Shown here: positions 44,346 through 52,931 of the stretch, piece by piece
Numbering within the stretch: the stretch's first letter is position 1
Layout of the letters: every line of letters begins with the position of its first letter
Source: Chara braunii
Lineage: Eukaryota > Streptophyta > Charophyceae > Charales > Characeae
Direction: 5' to 3'
Length of the DNA: 53,075 bases
NCBI GenBank assembly: GCA_003427395.1
Contig: BFEA01000210.1
Span: 1,897,177-1,950,251 of the forward strand
The notes under the pieces: generated by a model
What the model was told of the DNA's origin: nothing
The model's database searches: none
The model's input: the letters and a program-made list of their open reading frames with translations, nothing else
Program-made: the position numbers and the translations under genes

Positions 44346-44877
44346 TCTAGCAGAGAGCTCTAGTTGATGAATAGAAATTTTCTTCCATGATAAGTTCTCT
44401 TTGACTTTGCTTTCTCTATCTTTTTTGAATTCGTGAATATTTTTGAAAATAAATTGTTCTTTTTCTTCCAAAATAAAACTTTCTGTATGTTTTTCTTGAA
44501 TTCTATTATCAGATAAATTAGATAAAGATAAGAATATATTCATTATCTTTTCAGATGCCTTATGAAATGCTTCTTTAGGGGTTATACTTCCATTTGTCCA
44601 AATTTCTAAAATAAGCAGTTCACTTTTCCAATCTCCTGCTTTTTCTACAGGATGAATACTGTAATTTACATTTCGAATTGGCATGAAAATTGCATCTATA
44701 GAAAAAGAACCTTTAGATATTTGTGTTGCATTTTGTAATCGAAAGCCCGTGCTTTTTTCAATGGTTAATTATGCTTTAAAATGAATCGGTTCTGTAACAT
44801 GGGCAATAATTTGATTACTATCAATAATCTGAATACAAGGTTCTATTTGAATATCTGATGCAGTAATTTTTTTAGGG
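44342..44877 (-). pseudogene. rpoA: plastid RNA polymerase alpha subunit fragment
   Basis: Read on minus: PKKITASDIQ, IAHVTEPIHF, a TAA codon at 44772-44774, STGFRLQNATQISKGSFSID, MPIRNVNYSIHPVEKAG, LLILEIWTNGSITPKEAFHK, and the start of the C-terminal domain [13 protein letters not shown], where it is cut at the rpoB junction. These match the alpha N-terminal dimerisation domain and linker in the normal order. RpoA initiates assembly of the plastid polymerase. The single in-frame TAA is either decay or a site that U-to-C RNA editing would convert to CAA in the plastid of some lineages. Low GC supports a plastid origin. Confidence 0.9.
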
Positions 44878-44956
44878 TGCTGGGCGATGTTTGCACGCCC
44901 GCTGCCAAGTGCCCGGAGTAGGTAGGCACTGGATTCTGACCCTGGCTTGCTGCTCC

Positions 44957-45835
44957 TCATAGTGTAGGATTCCCTGCATCTTGACCTTGATGGCGGCCTG
45001 CTCTCCTGCACTCATCCTCCGTGTGAAAAAAAGTTCTACAGCGTCGACATCTTGGTGTTGTCGAGGAAGCAAGACGAACCTCCAGAGAGTCGCCTTCCCA
45101 TGCTTCTACCCATAATTTATCCTTCATATTGTCTCTCGCCACTGGGTCGATATCAAACTTAATATTGATTAGAGATGGTTTTTGCCTATCTGGTTCCGAT
45201 GGATGGGTAAAGATAACGGGGCCAATCGCCTTCCGGACGTGCGACTCCAAGTATAACATCGCATCTAACGGAACTTGGACTGCAACCACCCAAAAAGTTG
45301 ACTCGTCATACGTTCTCCTTTGCTCCCTCAACTGCGCCTTAGTTAGCCATGGTTTGAACTCTAAGACATAATGCGTAGACCCTAAGGTGATGTCATCCTA
45401 TCCTTTTGCTATCAGCCACAAAGCGACCGCACTGCTCTTTGCCACGTACGGAACTACATTAGGACTCTCTATTTTAATGTGCCCGCGTTTGAACCGAGTG
45501 GCCTCGAAAGTGCCGTCTTGAACACTTTCGTCCTCATATGATCTAATAATGTCATCTTTCACCTTCTTCGGCAGGAACCGAGCAGCTTCTCTGAAGTTAA
45601 CTGTAATTGTATGCTCCTTAAGCCACGCGATCTTCGTTTAGTCAATCCTGGGGTTGACTTTGAAGAAATCCTCACGGCCTTCAATTCTCATCACACACGG
45701 GTCGATATTCGCTGGAAGGATGCCTTCATCGTAGCATAGCCGAGCCAACTCCCGAATATGCTCCACATCTTCGTTAGATGTTGCTTTTGGAACTGCTGGC
45801 GGTGAGCGGTTGCCTTCCATCACCACTTCAGCCAT
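44957..45835 (-). pseudogene. LINE B ORF1, N-terminal part with zinc knuckle
   Basis: It starts MAEVVMEGNRSPP at 45835. One frame with a TAA at 45638-45640 and a TAG near 45403, then an open stretch from 45331. It includes KIAWLKEHTITVNFREAARF, KPWLTKAQLREQRRTYDEST and WVVAVQVPLDAMLYLESHVR, the layout of DUF4283-type gag domains in plant LINE ORF1. It ends in the zinc knuckle RCRRCRTFFHTEDEC (C-x2-C-x4-H-x4-C, canonical). A T7 run lies just upstream of the knuckle's His and could hide a slip. Downstream the plastid insertion begins. Confidence 0.82.
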
Positions 45836-46442
45836 GAGCGCGTGGCTTGCTGGATACCCGAGTAGATTACCTAATACGGCCTACCTTCTCTTCCACATGT
45901 ACCCGCTAATGTACGGTGGCGGAGCCCAACTTCACTTGTCCTACAGGACACAGTCTTAGCTGATCGCTACAGGGGACGTGACGATGGGACGCTGAGGTGT
46001 CTACAGTTTCCTGCGCGATGGCGGGCAACTGACCAAGGACGAGGCGATGGTGATGACAACCTCTTTTACGGAGACGCTATCTCGGTGGTAGACGTCTCCG
46101 CCGTCTCAGAGTTGCCGGTAGCGCACCGCTTGGTCCGAGCGCAACGTAGCGCCGGTGGAAGCGGTCCGGTAGTCCCCCCTAGCCTACAAACCGGCCGCAG
46201 CTTTTCATTTGAGGGAAACTTTGGTCTACACTTACACAATCAATAAACAAATCATAATTCAGAAATCGAAACTCACAAAAAAAAAAGAAAGAGGTAAAAC
46301 ACAGCTGCGGAGGGCAGCCTTCTGGCGAGTCCATTGTGACCAAGTCCTGGAAGGCCCCCCATCTGTACCCAAATCATTTCACAGCTTTAGCTGTACAGCC
46401 CTTTTTTTGCACCTGATACACTCCGTCCGCCAGAACTGCCTG
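45836..46442. other. probable LINE B 5' region and flank, no gene
   Basis: 45.84-46.2 kb is GC-rich and non-coding and is a likely LINE B 5' UTR. From 46.2 kb an A-rich stretch (AAAAAAAAGAAAG at 46277-46290) follows. No domain seen. Confidence 0.5.
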
Positions 46443-46691
46443 TTTTATGGAGTACTTGATCTACTTCCTAATTCTATTTGTTATAGAATAATAACTCCGA
46501 TCTTATTTCATTATAGTAATCATTTAAGTTTTGCAATTAGTCTGGTTATTGGATTGATAATAAGTAATTTCTTTTTCGTGCAACTTACTAGAAATTTAAG
46601 AAATCGTATTCAATGTGATGCTTTAAGAACTTATCAATTTATACAGTCCCTTCTTTCAATAATATTTTTATCAAATTTGTATAAAGTCTAA
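46443..46691 (+). pseudogene. AT-rich, membrane-type ORF fragment, organelle-like
   Basis: An abrupt AT-rich block with an open frame of about 80 codons ending at 46691. It encodes a hydrophobic segment (FAISLVIGLIISNFFFVQ, one likely membrane helix) followed by a basic loop (TRNLRNRIQCDALRTY) and a second hydrophobic stretch (IQSLLSIIFLSNL). Base composition and codon use match the plastid insertion 1.6 kb away, not the surrounding DNA. It has a general likeness to plastid Ycf1-type N-termini, but I cannot establish this. No upstream start: the frame runs out of GC-richer sequence at the junction. Confidence 0.45.
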
Positions 46692-46817
46692 TTTTTCTTG
46701 GTCTCTCTAGATTCTGCCCTGACCATATTGGTGGTGTAAGCTGCTCCCCACGACGCACTGCCGAGTTACGAATGTTTCATGAAGTCCACAGGGTGGCACC
46801 CACTTGACCCCCATGGT

Positions 46818-46850
46818 TTTTTTTTCTTTTCTTTTCTTTCTTTTTCTTTC
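46818..46850. repeat. (TTTTC)n simple repeat
   Basis: T/C-rich run of TTTTC and TTTC units. Confidence 0.85.
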
Positions 46851-46920
46851 TTACCAAGCTTCGCACGGGGTTCCACTTAATACGGTGACAAGAGCATCCC
46901 AGTATGGTGCAAAATAATAT

Positions 46921-47012
46921 CTGAGTATGTCTGAGTCAGATAGTCTGTGAGTGTCTGTCGGTGTCTGTGGGTGTCTGTGAATGTCTGAGAATGTCTGAAA
47001 ATGTCTGTGGAC
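46921..47012. repeat. 10-bp minisatellite
   Basis: About eight imperfect units of GTGTCTGTGG (variants GAATGTCTGA and similar). On the minus strand it encodes a Thr/His/Gln-rich stretch in a 91-codon frame (47126-46851), which I regard as repeat-driven and not a gene. Confidence 0.85.
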
Positions 47013-47401
47013 TGCAATAGGGTCAGGCATATACGGGATAGAGTAGCTCATTTGGCCTCGTAGGCCAAAATCACACACAGCGTCCTTGTATGGTATGTGC
47101 TCTAGTGGAATCCCTGGCAGGGCCATGGAGCAGGGGGGGGTGTTTCTTTGGTTTTGGTGTCAGTAGACACTGTAGAATAGTGTCCGCATGAGTGAAAACT
47201 CTAAAGACCAATACAAAATGTTGTTACATAAAAGGGGCAACTATTTTGATGTCACCTTCGAGTTTCTAAGGCGCGAAAAAAAAACACGCATCTATAAAGA
47301 AAACAGGCGCCGAGTTCGAAAATGCAATGAAAATACTGCAGCCGTGTTGTCAGTCCGGGTGTCATAACTACAGGGGTCGTCCGTGGTGTCAGACCGGGAA
47401 A

Positions 47402-47408
47402 GGGGGGN

Positions 47409-47461
<53 letters not shown>
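47402..47461. repeat. poly(G) tract with one ambiguous base
   Basis: Sixty bases of G with an n at 47408. Such a long G-run is unusual, and its exact length is doubtful from any sequencing method. Confidence 0.95.
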
Positions 47462-47462
<1 letters not shown>

Positions 47463-47464
47463 GG

Positions 47465-47845
47465 TCCAACCGACTGTTGATGGGACGCTTGATACCCCTG
47501 ATCGGTATTAGTAGGGTCTATGGCCAACATGGGTCTGAGTGTGAGCATGATTGGGTTGTGTGTGGTGTGTGGGAGAGTGTTGCCCATAGCCACTGCTGCT
47601 ACTCGACGGGGGGTGGGGGAAGTAGATGGGAGGTGCAGCTACTGGCAAAATGCTTCGGCCTTTGCGTTAGCCGCCCCTCCCCACCAGCGGCCCCGCCCTA
47701 CTCCCTGAACACCGCCGATCAGGGCGGTGGGCAACATGCATCCCCTTAATTGTGAGAGGTAGCTATGCTTGCAGGGGTCCCCTGTATAGGCTTTGGAGTA
47801 GTGGTAGGTAGATAGTCAAAGGTGAAATTGAGAGAAAATTTGGCT
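47465..47845 (+). mobile_element. poly(A)-family R2 retroposon, plus copy
   Basis: Shares GGTATTAGTAGGGTCTATGG, GTGTGTGGTGTGTGGGAGAG, ACTGCTGCTACTCGACGGGG, AGCTACTGGCAAAA, TGCTTGCAGGGGTCCCCTGT and GGAGTAGTGGTAGGTA with the other R2 copies. It starts right after the poly(G) tract. The 3' A-tail is not obvious, and the sequence ends in GAGAGAAAATTTGG. Confidence 0.82.
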
Positions 47846-47994
47846 TAGTTTTTTTCTTAATTGCATTTTTGAAAAGTCGACGGCTGGTTTTTCTCGCGGG
47901 TGCGTGTTTTTTTCGCCTTTGCGAACTCAAAACCTACCGCGACAGTACTGTTCATGAAAAAGTAAGCTGTACAAGAGAAACAAAAAAGAGTAGT

Positions 47995-48233
47995 TTAAAT
48001 CACCGGTACGCTTCCTGGCCATTTTTCCAGAGTTGCAGTGCACATGCTGCTGTGACTCTTGGGAAGTACCTGGGTGCAGTTTCATTGGACATCCATCCAG
48101 GCAAAACGGGTCCTTTGCGAGGCCCGACGTGCCTGGATGGATGTCCTGCAAAACGGCAGCCTGGTACTTCACGTCGCAGCAGCATGCGCACCTTGACTCT
48201 GAAAAAATTGCTGGGAAACGTACTGGTGGTTTG
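47995..48233. mobile_element. foldback/MITE-like element, best-preserved copy
   Basis: Terminal inverted repeats of about 39 bp: TTAAATCACCGGTACGCTTC then CTGGCCATTTTTCCAGAGT on the left, and the complement of TCAAACCACCAGTACGTTTC then CCAGCAATTTTTTCAGAGT on the right. Inside, a second inverted repeat (GACATCCATCCAGGCAAAAC and its complement near 48128-48155) surrounds the GGGTCC centre, so nearly the whole ~240 bp can fold into one hairpin. Non-coding. Confidence 0.9.
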
Positions 48234-48302
48234 ATGTGAGGGTGAAGGACCAAAAAAGCCCAAGGGTCTTTGTGCTTCACAGGATGGCATTGTATAGCCT
48301 CA

Positions 48303-48498
48303 TCAGAATGCACTTGGGCCTTTGCACGTCCAGGTGCATGCGGAGCTGGCTAGTTTTGCTTCTGCAAATCAAAGCTGGTCTGTAACGTACCTTCTCTTTG
48401 GCATATGAGCTCCTCAGAATGCACTTGGGCACCCATACGTCCAGGTGCATGCCAACCTAGCTACTTTAAATTTGCTTTTGCAATTCAAAAGCATATTG
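48303..48498. repeat. tandem duplication, period 112 bp
   Basis: Units begin at 48303 and 48415 with CAGAATGCACTTGGGC, then ACGTCCAGGTGCATGC and GCTA.TTT. Confidence 0.88.
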
Positions 48499-48500
48499 CA

Positions 48501-48729
48501 GTTTTTATTTTATTTTATTTTATTTATCCTCACCTTTCACTAACTACCTACCACTACTCCTAAGCCTATACAGGGGTCGTCGGTGGGGGGGAGTAGGGTG
48601 GGGTCGCCGGTGGGGGGGACCAGCTACTGGAAAGACCGAGCATTTTGCCAGTAGCTGCGCTTTCCACCTACTTTCCCCTCCCCAATCGAGTAGCAGCAGT
48701 GGCTATGGCCAACGCTCTCCCACACACTG
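48501..48729 (-). mobile_element. poly(A)-family R2 retroposon, minus copy, with A-rich tail
   Basis: Reverse complement of the R2 body (CCTATACAGGGGTCGTCGGT, CCAGCTACTGGAAAGACCGA, CAATCGAGTAGCAGCAGTGG). Its 3' end on minus runs into an (AAAAT)n tail, seen on plus as TTTTATTTTATTTTATTTTA at 48503-48527. A further partial duplicate follows at 48730-48800 (GGGGGCCAGCTAACGCATAG ... GCCAGTAGCTGCACTTCCC). Confidence 0.8.
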
Positions 48730-48800
48730 CTGCCGATAGGGGGGGCCAGCTAACGCATAGACCGAGCATTTTGCCAGTAGCTGCACTTCCCATCTAGGCA

Positions 48801-49686
48801 ACAAGACACGAAATGACCAGCAACACCAAACAATATAGGCTGGAGGGCATGGGGAAGGTGGGTGGGCAGGCCAAATAGCACAAGGCAGCAAAGAACATAG
48901 GGTAGAAGTCTTGGTGAAACTGGTAGGCAGGCAATCAGCAAAAGGCAACTAAGTAATTCGGGCGGAAGGCACGGGGGAGGCGGGTGGGAAGGCTAACAGC
49001 GCAAGGCAGCAAGGAAACAACAGTGAGCCAAACAAGAACTGCAAGAAACGACGTGGCAAGCAGCCGTGTAGTGAAGCATTAGGCAACACAAGCAAGGCAA
49101 CCGTACTGCAAGGGATGACAGGGTGAACGGACGAGCAGCACGGCAACCATGCAGTCAAGCACAAGGCAACATCAACAAGGCAACCAAACTACAAGGCACG
49201 CAAGCAAAGGGCACGAAATGCACGGCTTGCTGATAGGAGGTAAAGGCAACACCAACAGCACGGCCATACCACAGAGCAAACACAGCAGCATGCCAAGAAC
49301 AACCTGCAAAGCAATCAGGAGGGGCTGCCTGGCAGTGGCAGAGCGGAGACGAGGCAGTCCACACATTCAACACCGAGCAAAGCGACACATGACCTACTCA
49401 CATCATGGGTGAACCCCAACTGTTGGTTCCCACCACCCACTGAGCCATGGAGTCACTCAGACGAACATCCGTCATTACCTAAAAGTGACACAAACAACCC
49501 GAACTGAGCGGCCCCCCCTAAGAGCGTTGTAGGCACTCCAAACAAGGAATGACCGGCTATTTGGCACAGCTTAAGGGTGCTCAGGTAGGACACTAAAAGT
49601 ACTAGAAAAATAAGGAAAACAGACAAAAAACACACAAAGAAGCAAAACCACAAAAATAGGCCCCGCTGCAGTGGCAGATAGAAAAT
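48801..49686. other. no gene; A/C/G-rich low-complexity DNA
   Basis: Many repeats of GGCAACA, AAGGCA and AGCAAGG-type words on plus, with low T content. Leu/Pro/Ala/Cys-rich frames on minus are a consequence of composition. 49540-49686 may belong to the LINE C region. Confidence 0.5.
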
Positions 49687-50233
49687 CGCTGCCTGGCAGT
49701 GCCTGCCCACCAACGACTGGCTGATAGATCGTACATATCTAGGGCAGAAGGCGCTACCGTGGTGTAAATCGTGCCACACCGTCTTCCCCTCCCGCAGAAT
49801 TCCAGAAACCATAGAGCATATATTTATGCAGTGTCCGGGGGCTGTCCTTACATGGCGATGGTGGGATAGGATCTGGACACTGCTGGTCACTGGGTCCAAC
49901 TGGCCATGGGACTGGAGGGCTATATTATGTGAGGCATGGACCTCCCCCACTAACAGTACTTTTGAAAACATGTTTAAATTAGGGAGGAGAGCGGTCATGT
50001 GGACTCTCTGGAGAAACGCTGTATCTGGGGAAGAGGCAACAGACATGACAAAACATTATATTCAACAAGAGCTCATGGTACAGTGGCGAAAAGTTAAAAA
50101 CCAACTAGAGCTGTTTCATTCATCAAAGGAGATAACACGAGCAATTCAGCAATTCTCTGGGGACTGGTTGGGCAGTGAGAACAGGGGCTGGATCATATGT
50201 CTGATGGGAAGGCGGGCCTGCCCAGGAGTGTAA
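49687..50233 (+). pseudogene. LINE C: 3' end of ORF2 with zf-RVT finger, 5'-truncated
   Basis: Frame KIAAWQCLPTNDWLIDRTY, then WCKSCHTVFPSRRIPETIEH, then IFMQCPGAVLTWRWWDRIW gives the typical zf-RVT pattern (LPTNDWL..R, Cys-x2-Cys, His-x4-Cys, W). It continues in one open frame to the stop at 50231-50233. An in-frame TAG lies just upstream of KIAAW and no RT is found upstream, so this is a 5'-truncated insertion or an old remnant. It is a third family, distinct from LINEs A and B in the finger sequence. The zinc finger is thought to help nucleic acid binding during target-primed reverse transcription. Confidence 0.82.
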
Positions 50234-50678
50234 CCAGGAGGAATTCAGCAGAGACTACTCTATTTGCTTCAGAGACTGGACTACGGTGGGGCAGGAGATC
50301 CCGCTGCGACCATCCACAGAATTTCCCGACCCCTTCCCATCCCAGCAGCTGGCAATGGTCGATATGCAATGGTACGAAGCAGAGTGAACAAGACAACAAT
50401 GGGACCAAGCAAGGAAGAAGTGGGTCAACAAACAGGCCACGGAAGGTATTGGCGGGTATTCATCAGGAGGAGGAAGTAGCCGCTAGGGAAACATGAGGGA
50501 TCTGGCGATCTGGCGCAGACTGAAGAGGCGGTGGCGGTCTGGCGCAGACAGAAGAGGCGGCGCCCTGAAGTGTACTGTTGTCCAACATACTTCTCAACCC
50601 ATGCAAATGGCAGGATAAGGTGGGCTAACCCCAAACTTCAGAGGAACAAACTGAGAACAACCCGTTGCCAGAAATAGT
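50234..50678 (+). other. probable LINE C 3' UTR
   Basis: Non-coding sequence between the LINE C stop and the simple repeat. It contains two similar units with GCGCAGAC.GAAGAGGCGG at 50512-50560 (GATCTGGCGCAGACTGAAGA and GGTCTGGCGCAGACAGAAGA). No A-tail seen. Confidence 0.5.
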
Positions 50679-50695
50679 TCTCTCTCTCTCTCTCC

Positions 50696-50733
<38 letters not shown>

Positions 50734-50736
50734 CAG
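50679..50736. repeat. (CT)n(CA)n microsatellite
   Basis: A CT dinucleotide run followed by a CA dinucleotide run. Confidence 0.95.
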
Positions 50737-51062
50737 AATCAGTTTTATGTGTTTCCTTGTTTTTTTCTTTTTCTTTTTTTTAAGAGAAAAACCAGCGACC
50801 ACTACTAGAGGGGGTGATAAGAGCAGCCGCCTCTAGTAGCTGTCCCTGGCTGCTCCATCTATTGGTGGGGAGTTGCACCTGCTGGAAACCGGGTCCAGCG
50901 TCCTGTATAACAAGATCATCCACAATAATAGTTTGAGAACAGTCTGCCAGCATCCAGCATCCGACAGCCTGCCAGCATTGATTGCCCTGTTTCCAGGGGA
51001 TTAACTGTGCATGGGTTGTATGGTTTTGCCGAGAAGAATTTGAAGCTGTTACCTGCAAGAGG

Positions 51063-51200
51063 TTTTTTTTTTTTTTTTTCGTTTTTCCAAAGGGATGACG
51101 ACGTTGAGATATCGCGGAAACGCACTTCCATTGGAATTGGAATCCAGGTCTGCACTTCAACAGTTCATGGGTGTACCAACTGAGCTAGGCCAGTTGGTGG
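51063..51200 (-). mobile_element. tRNA-derived SINE with poly(A) and 6-bp target-site duplication
   Basis: On minus it begins CCACCAACTGG and then CCTAGCTCAGTTGGTACACC, which holds a tRNA D-arm (RNA polymerase III A box). Farther on, GACCTGGATTCCAATTCC resembles a B box. It ends in an A-run of about 17 (T-run at 51063-51079). The direct repeat AAGAGG at 51057-51062 and 51201-51206 flanks it exactly. Length 138 bp. Such elements are transcribed from their internal promoter and mobilised by LINE proteins. Confidence 0.85.
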
Positions 51201-51209
51201 AAGAGGAAT

Positions 51210-52086
51210 TCTGTTGGAGGGTGCCGTAGAGGACTTGGAGGTGGCATGTGCATTCATTCCACTTGGAATTAATGTCTTCTTCGTCCCAATGATAAGCATG
51301 TCAGTGGAGACTTATGGAGACTTGTAGCTGTATCTGGTCCGTAATGAGCCTAGATACAGGCCCAATGGCGATGTGTATAGGTCAGGGGGAAGGTGGTCTT
51401 CGCAATGAAACATCATGTTCAAATACACTCCAACGAACTTCCGCCCAATTAGTCTAGAAGCTTCTGTTTTTGTTTTTCCCTTTTTATTTTCCGCATGTTG
51501 GTGAAATGCGACTCCTATGCTATGGTTGTTTTGGGGGAAAAGAACAAACAAACAAAAAAGAAATGCACTCGTACTTTATTCCTTGAAATACATGTAAAAT
51601 GGTTCTTGTGATGTCTGTTTCTGGCCAGAGAATGAGCAGATGCTCCATTCAGTGGAAGATGGCCACAGTAAACATGCCGTCAATGCTTTTTTTTTTTTTT
51701 ACAGGAGTTGTGCTTATAAGAGTTACTGCTTTTGTTTTTCACTGTTAGTATTTTCGCCAGGTGTCCGTGCATACTGGTAGGGACTGTTTTGGCTGATGTC
51801 TGGACGTAACTGCAGTCAGATGCATCGAGGAGTAGCCACCGTTTCGGTCAGATACATCCAGGAAAGTACTGGTGGAATTACCCTCTCAAGATGCCAAATG
51901 ATTACAAGCAATAGTAAGTTGGGAAATTTCACATGACTGAGCCTACTCTCTCTTGTTCCCTTGTAAGTGGTGAAAGCGAATAAGGCAATTCTTTTTTTTT
52001 TTATAATTACTATTAAGGCAATTCATCTCTCTCTTGATATTTTCTAAAACAATATGTTTTTTGCGAGAAGAAATTTACAAGGCAGG

Positions 52087-52123
<37 letters not shown>

Positions 52124-52710
52124 TCTCTCTGGAATCTTTTTTCTCCTTTTTTTGCCTAATAGAAGGGGTGAAACGAGCATCCCTGCTACCAGGGCGGTAC
52201 TGGTTGCTCCTTTCTATGGGTGGTGTCTCTCTGTTGAATCTTGATTGGAGTGGGAGAGTGAAAAATGTTTGCTCTGTGACCCAAAAAAAAAGAAACAGAG
52301 GCCAATGACAGGGGCATATCATGGGGGAAATACGGTCTTTCTCTCATTGGCCAATGACAGAGTCTAATTCTTTTAAGCCCAACCAATTAAATTACCTGTA
52401 AAATCTGGACAGGACGACCTTTGAAGCCTTTTTTTTTATTGTCGTTATAGTATTACGGGGAACCCCATAGCAGCCACGTCAGTGCTCAAGCCTCCAACAA
52501 GGGAACATCTGGGAGCTGCACCCACAGGCAGCTGCGATACCGGCTACAGCAGGTGGGCGATAGCGGCTAGGGGTCTTCGGTAGCATCAGGACCGAGCTTC
52601 TTCGACGGACCAGTCATGGTGCCTCCCCCCCAGTCCCCTCTCCCTATGAACACCAGCAGTCTATGCTAAATGCCACTCGGGGGGACCAACGTCCTATCTC
52701 TAGGTGGCAG
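51210..52710. other. no gene recognised
   Basis: Mixed sequence with short T-runs (51687-51700, 51990-52001). At 51863-51875 AGTACTGGTGGAA resembles a foldback-family right end without a visible partner. No coding domain. Confidence 0.5.
52089..52121. repeat. (GA)n microsatellite
   Basis: GAGAGA run of about 33 bases. Confidence 0.95.
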
Positions 52711-52806
52711 GCGCCAAGCTTGCACAGGAAGGTACATGAGGCCAATGGGAATTGAAGACCTCCTGAATGCCACTTGCGTGCCTTACCAACTGAGCTAGGC
52801 CTGTGG
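52710..52806 (-). mobile_element. tRNA-like SINE-related sequence
   Basis: On minus: CCACAGGCCTAGCTCAGTTG followed by GTAAGGCACGCAAGTGGCAT and GGTCTTCAATTCCCATTGG, a tRNA-like D-arm (A box) and a weak T-arm (B box). The D-arm is the same as in the SINE at 51.1 kb. No A-tail or target-site duplication was found, so the right boundary is uncertain. A decayed tRNA gene is possible but no intact acceptor stem is seen. Confidence 0.65.
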
Positions 52807-52855
52807 ATTTTCTTTCTCTTTCCCCCATCGGCCTCTGTTCCTTTTTTGGAAAAAA

Positions 52856-52931
52856 GAAAAACCACCACCAGTACGTTTCCCAGCCATTTTTCCAAAGAAG
52901 AACCACCACCAGTACGTTTCCCAGCCATTTT
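52856..52931. repeat. two tandem copies of the foldback-family terminus
   Basis: ACCACCACCAGTACGTTTCC then CAGCCATTTTTC occurs at 52859 and again at 52902 (period about 43). It matches the ends of the element at 47995-48233 including the ATTTTTC.AGA extension. The second copy continues into sequence containing CGCGTCGGGCAGGATG. The partner end is not in the window. Confidence 0.85.

Larger units (their letters stand above)
43942..44877. mobile_element. nuclear insertion of plastid DNA (NUPT), rearranged
   Basis: A sharply AT-rich block within GC-balanced LINE B ORF1. It contains an rpoB fragment on plus and an rpoA fragment on minus, joined tail to tail, and 200 bp of AT-rich sequence with (ATAGAT) repeats at 44076-44120 that resembles plastid spacer. 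rpoB and rpoA are not neighbours in this orientation in typical plastid genomes, so the piece was rearranged before or during insertion. The 10-bp word CTGCTCTCCT flanks the wider region at 43932-43941 and 44998-45007. Confidence 0.88.
38211..45835 (-). mobile_element. LINE B: near full-length LINE interrupted by plastid DNA
   Basis: A minus-strand LINE with ORF1 (45835-43108, gag-like with zinc knuckle), ORF2 (43121-38937, endonuclease, RT, zf-RVT), a ~700-bp 3' UTR and a 32-base A-tail. About 0.9-1.06 kb of foreign AT-rich DNA sits inside ORF1. It differs in sequence from LINE A. Several stops and frameshifts show it is inactive, but long stretches are open, so it is younger than LINE D. 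The 5' UTR probably extends beyond 45835. Confidence 0.9.
47268..47925. other. composite repeat: R3 ends around poly(G) and an R2 retroposon
   Basis: The left end AAGGCGCGAAAAAAAAACAC (47269-47288) and right end GTGCGTGTTTTTTTCGCCTT (47902-47921) are inverted repeats with small differences. Between them lie the R3 body (GGTGTCATAACTACAGGGGT ... GTGGTGTCAGA), a poly(G) tract and an R2 copy. I infer that an R2 element inserted into an R3 element, or that the homopolymer marks a junction. Confidence 0.55.

Noticed and set aside
46921-47012. CRISPR-like array
   Set aside because: Contiguous 10-bp units without spacers: a minisatellite.
46851-47126. 91-codon minus-strand frame
   Set aside because: Its centre is encoded by the 10-bp minisatellite, and the rest has no recognised domain.
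52710-52806. Functional tRNA gene on minus
   Set aside because: D-arm and weak T-arm are present but there is no paired acceptor stem or convincing anticodon arm. It fits a SINE head better.
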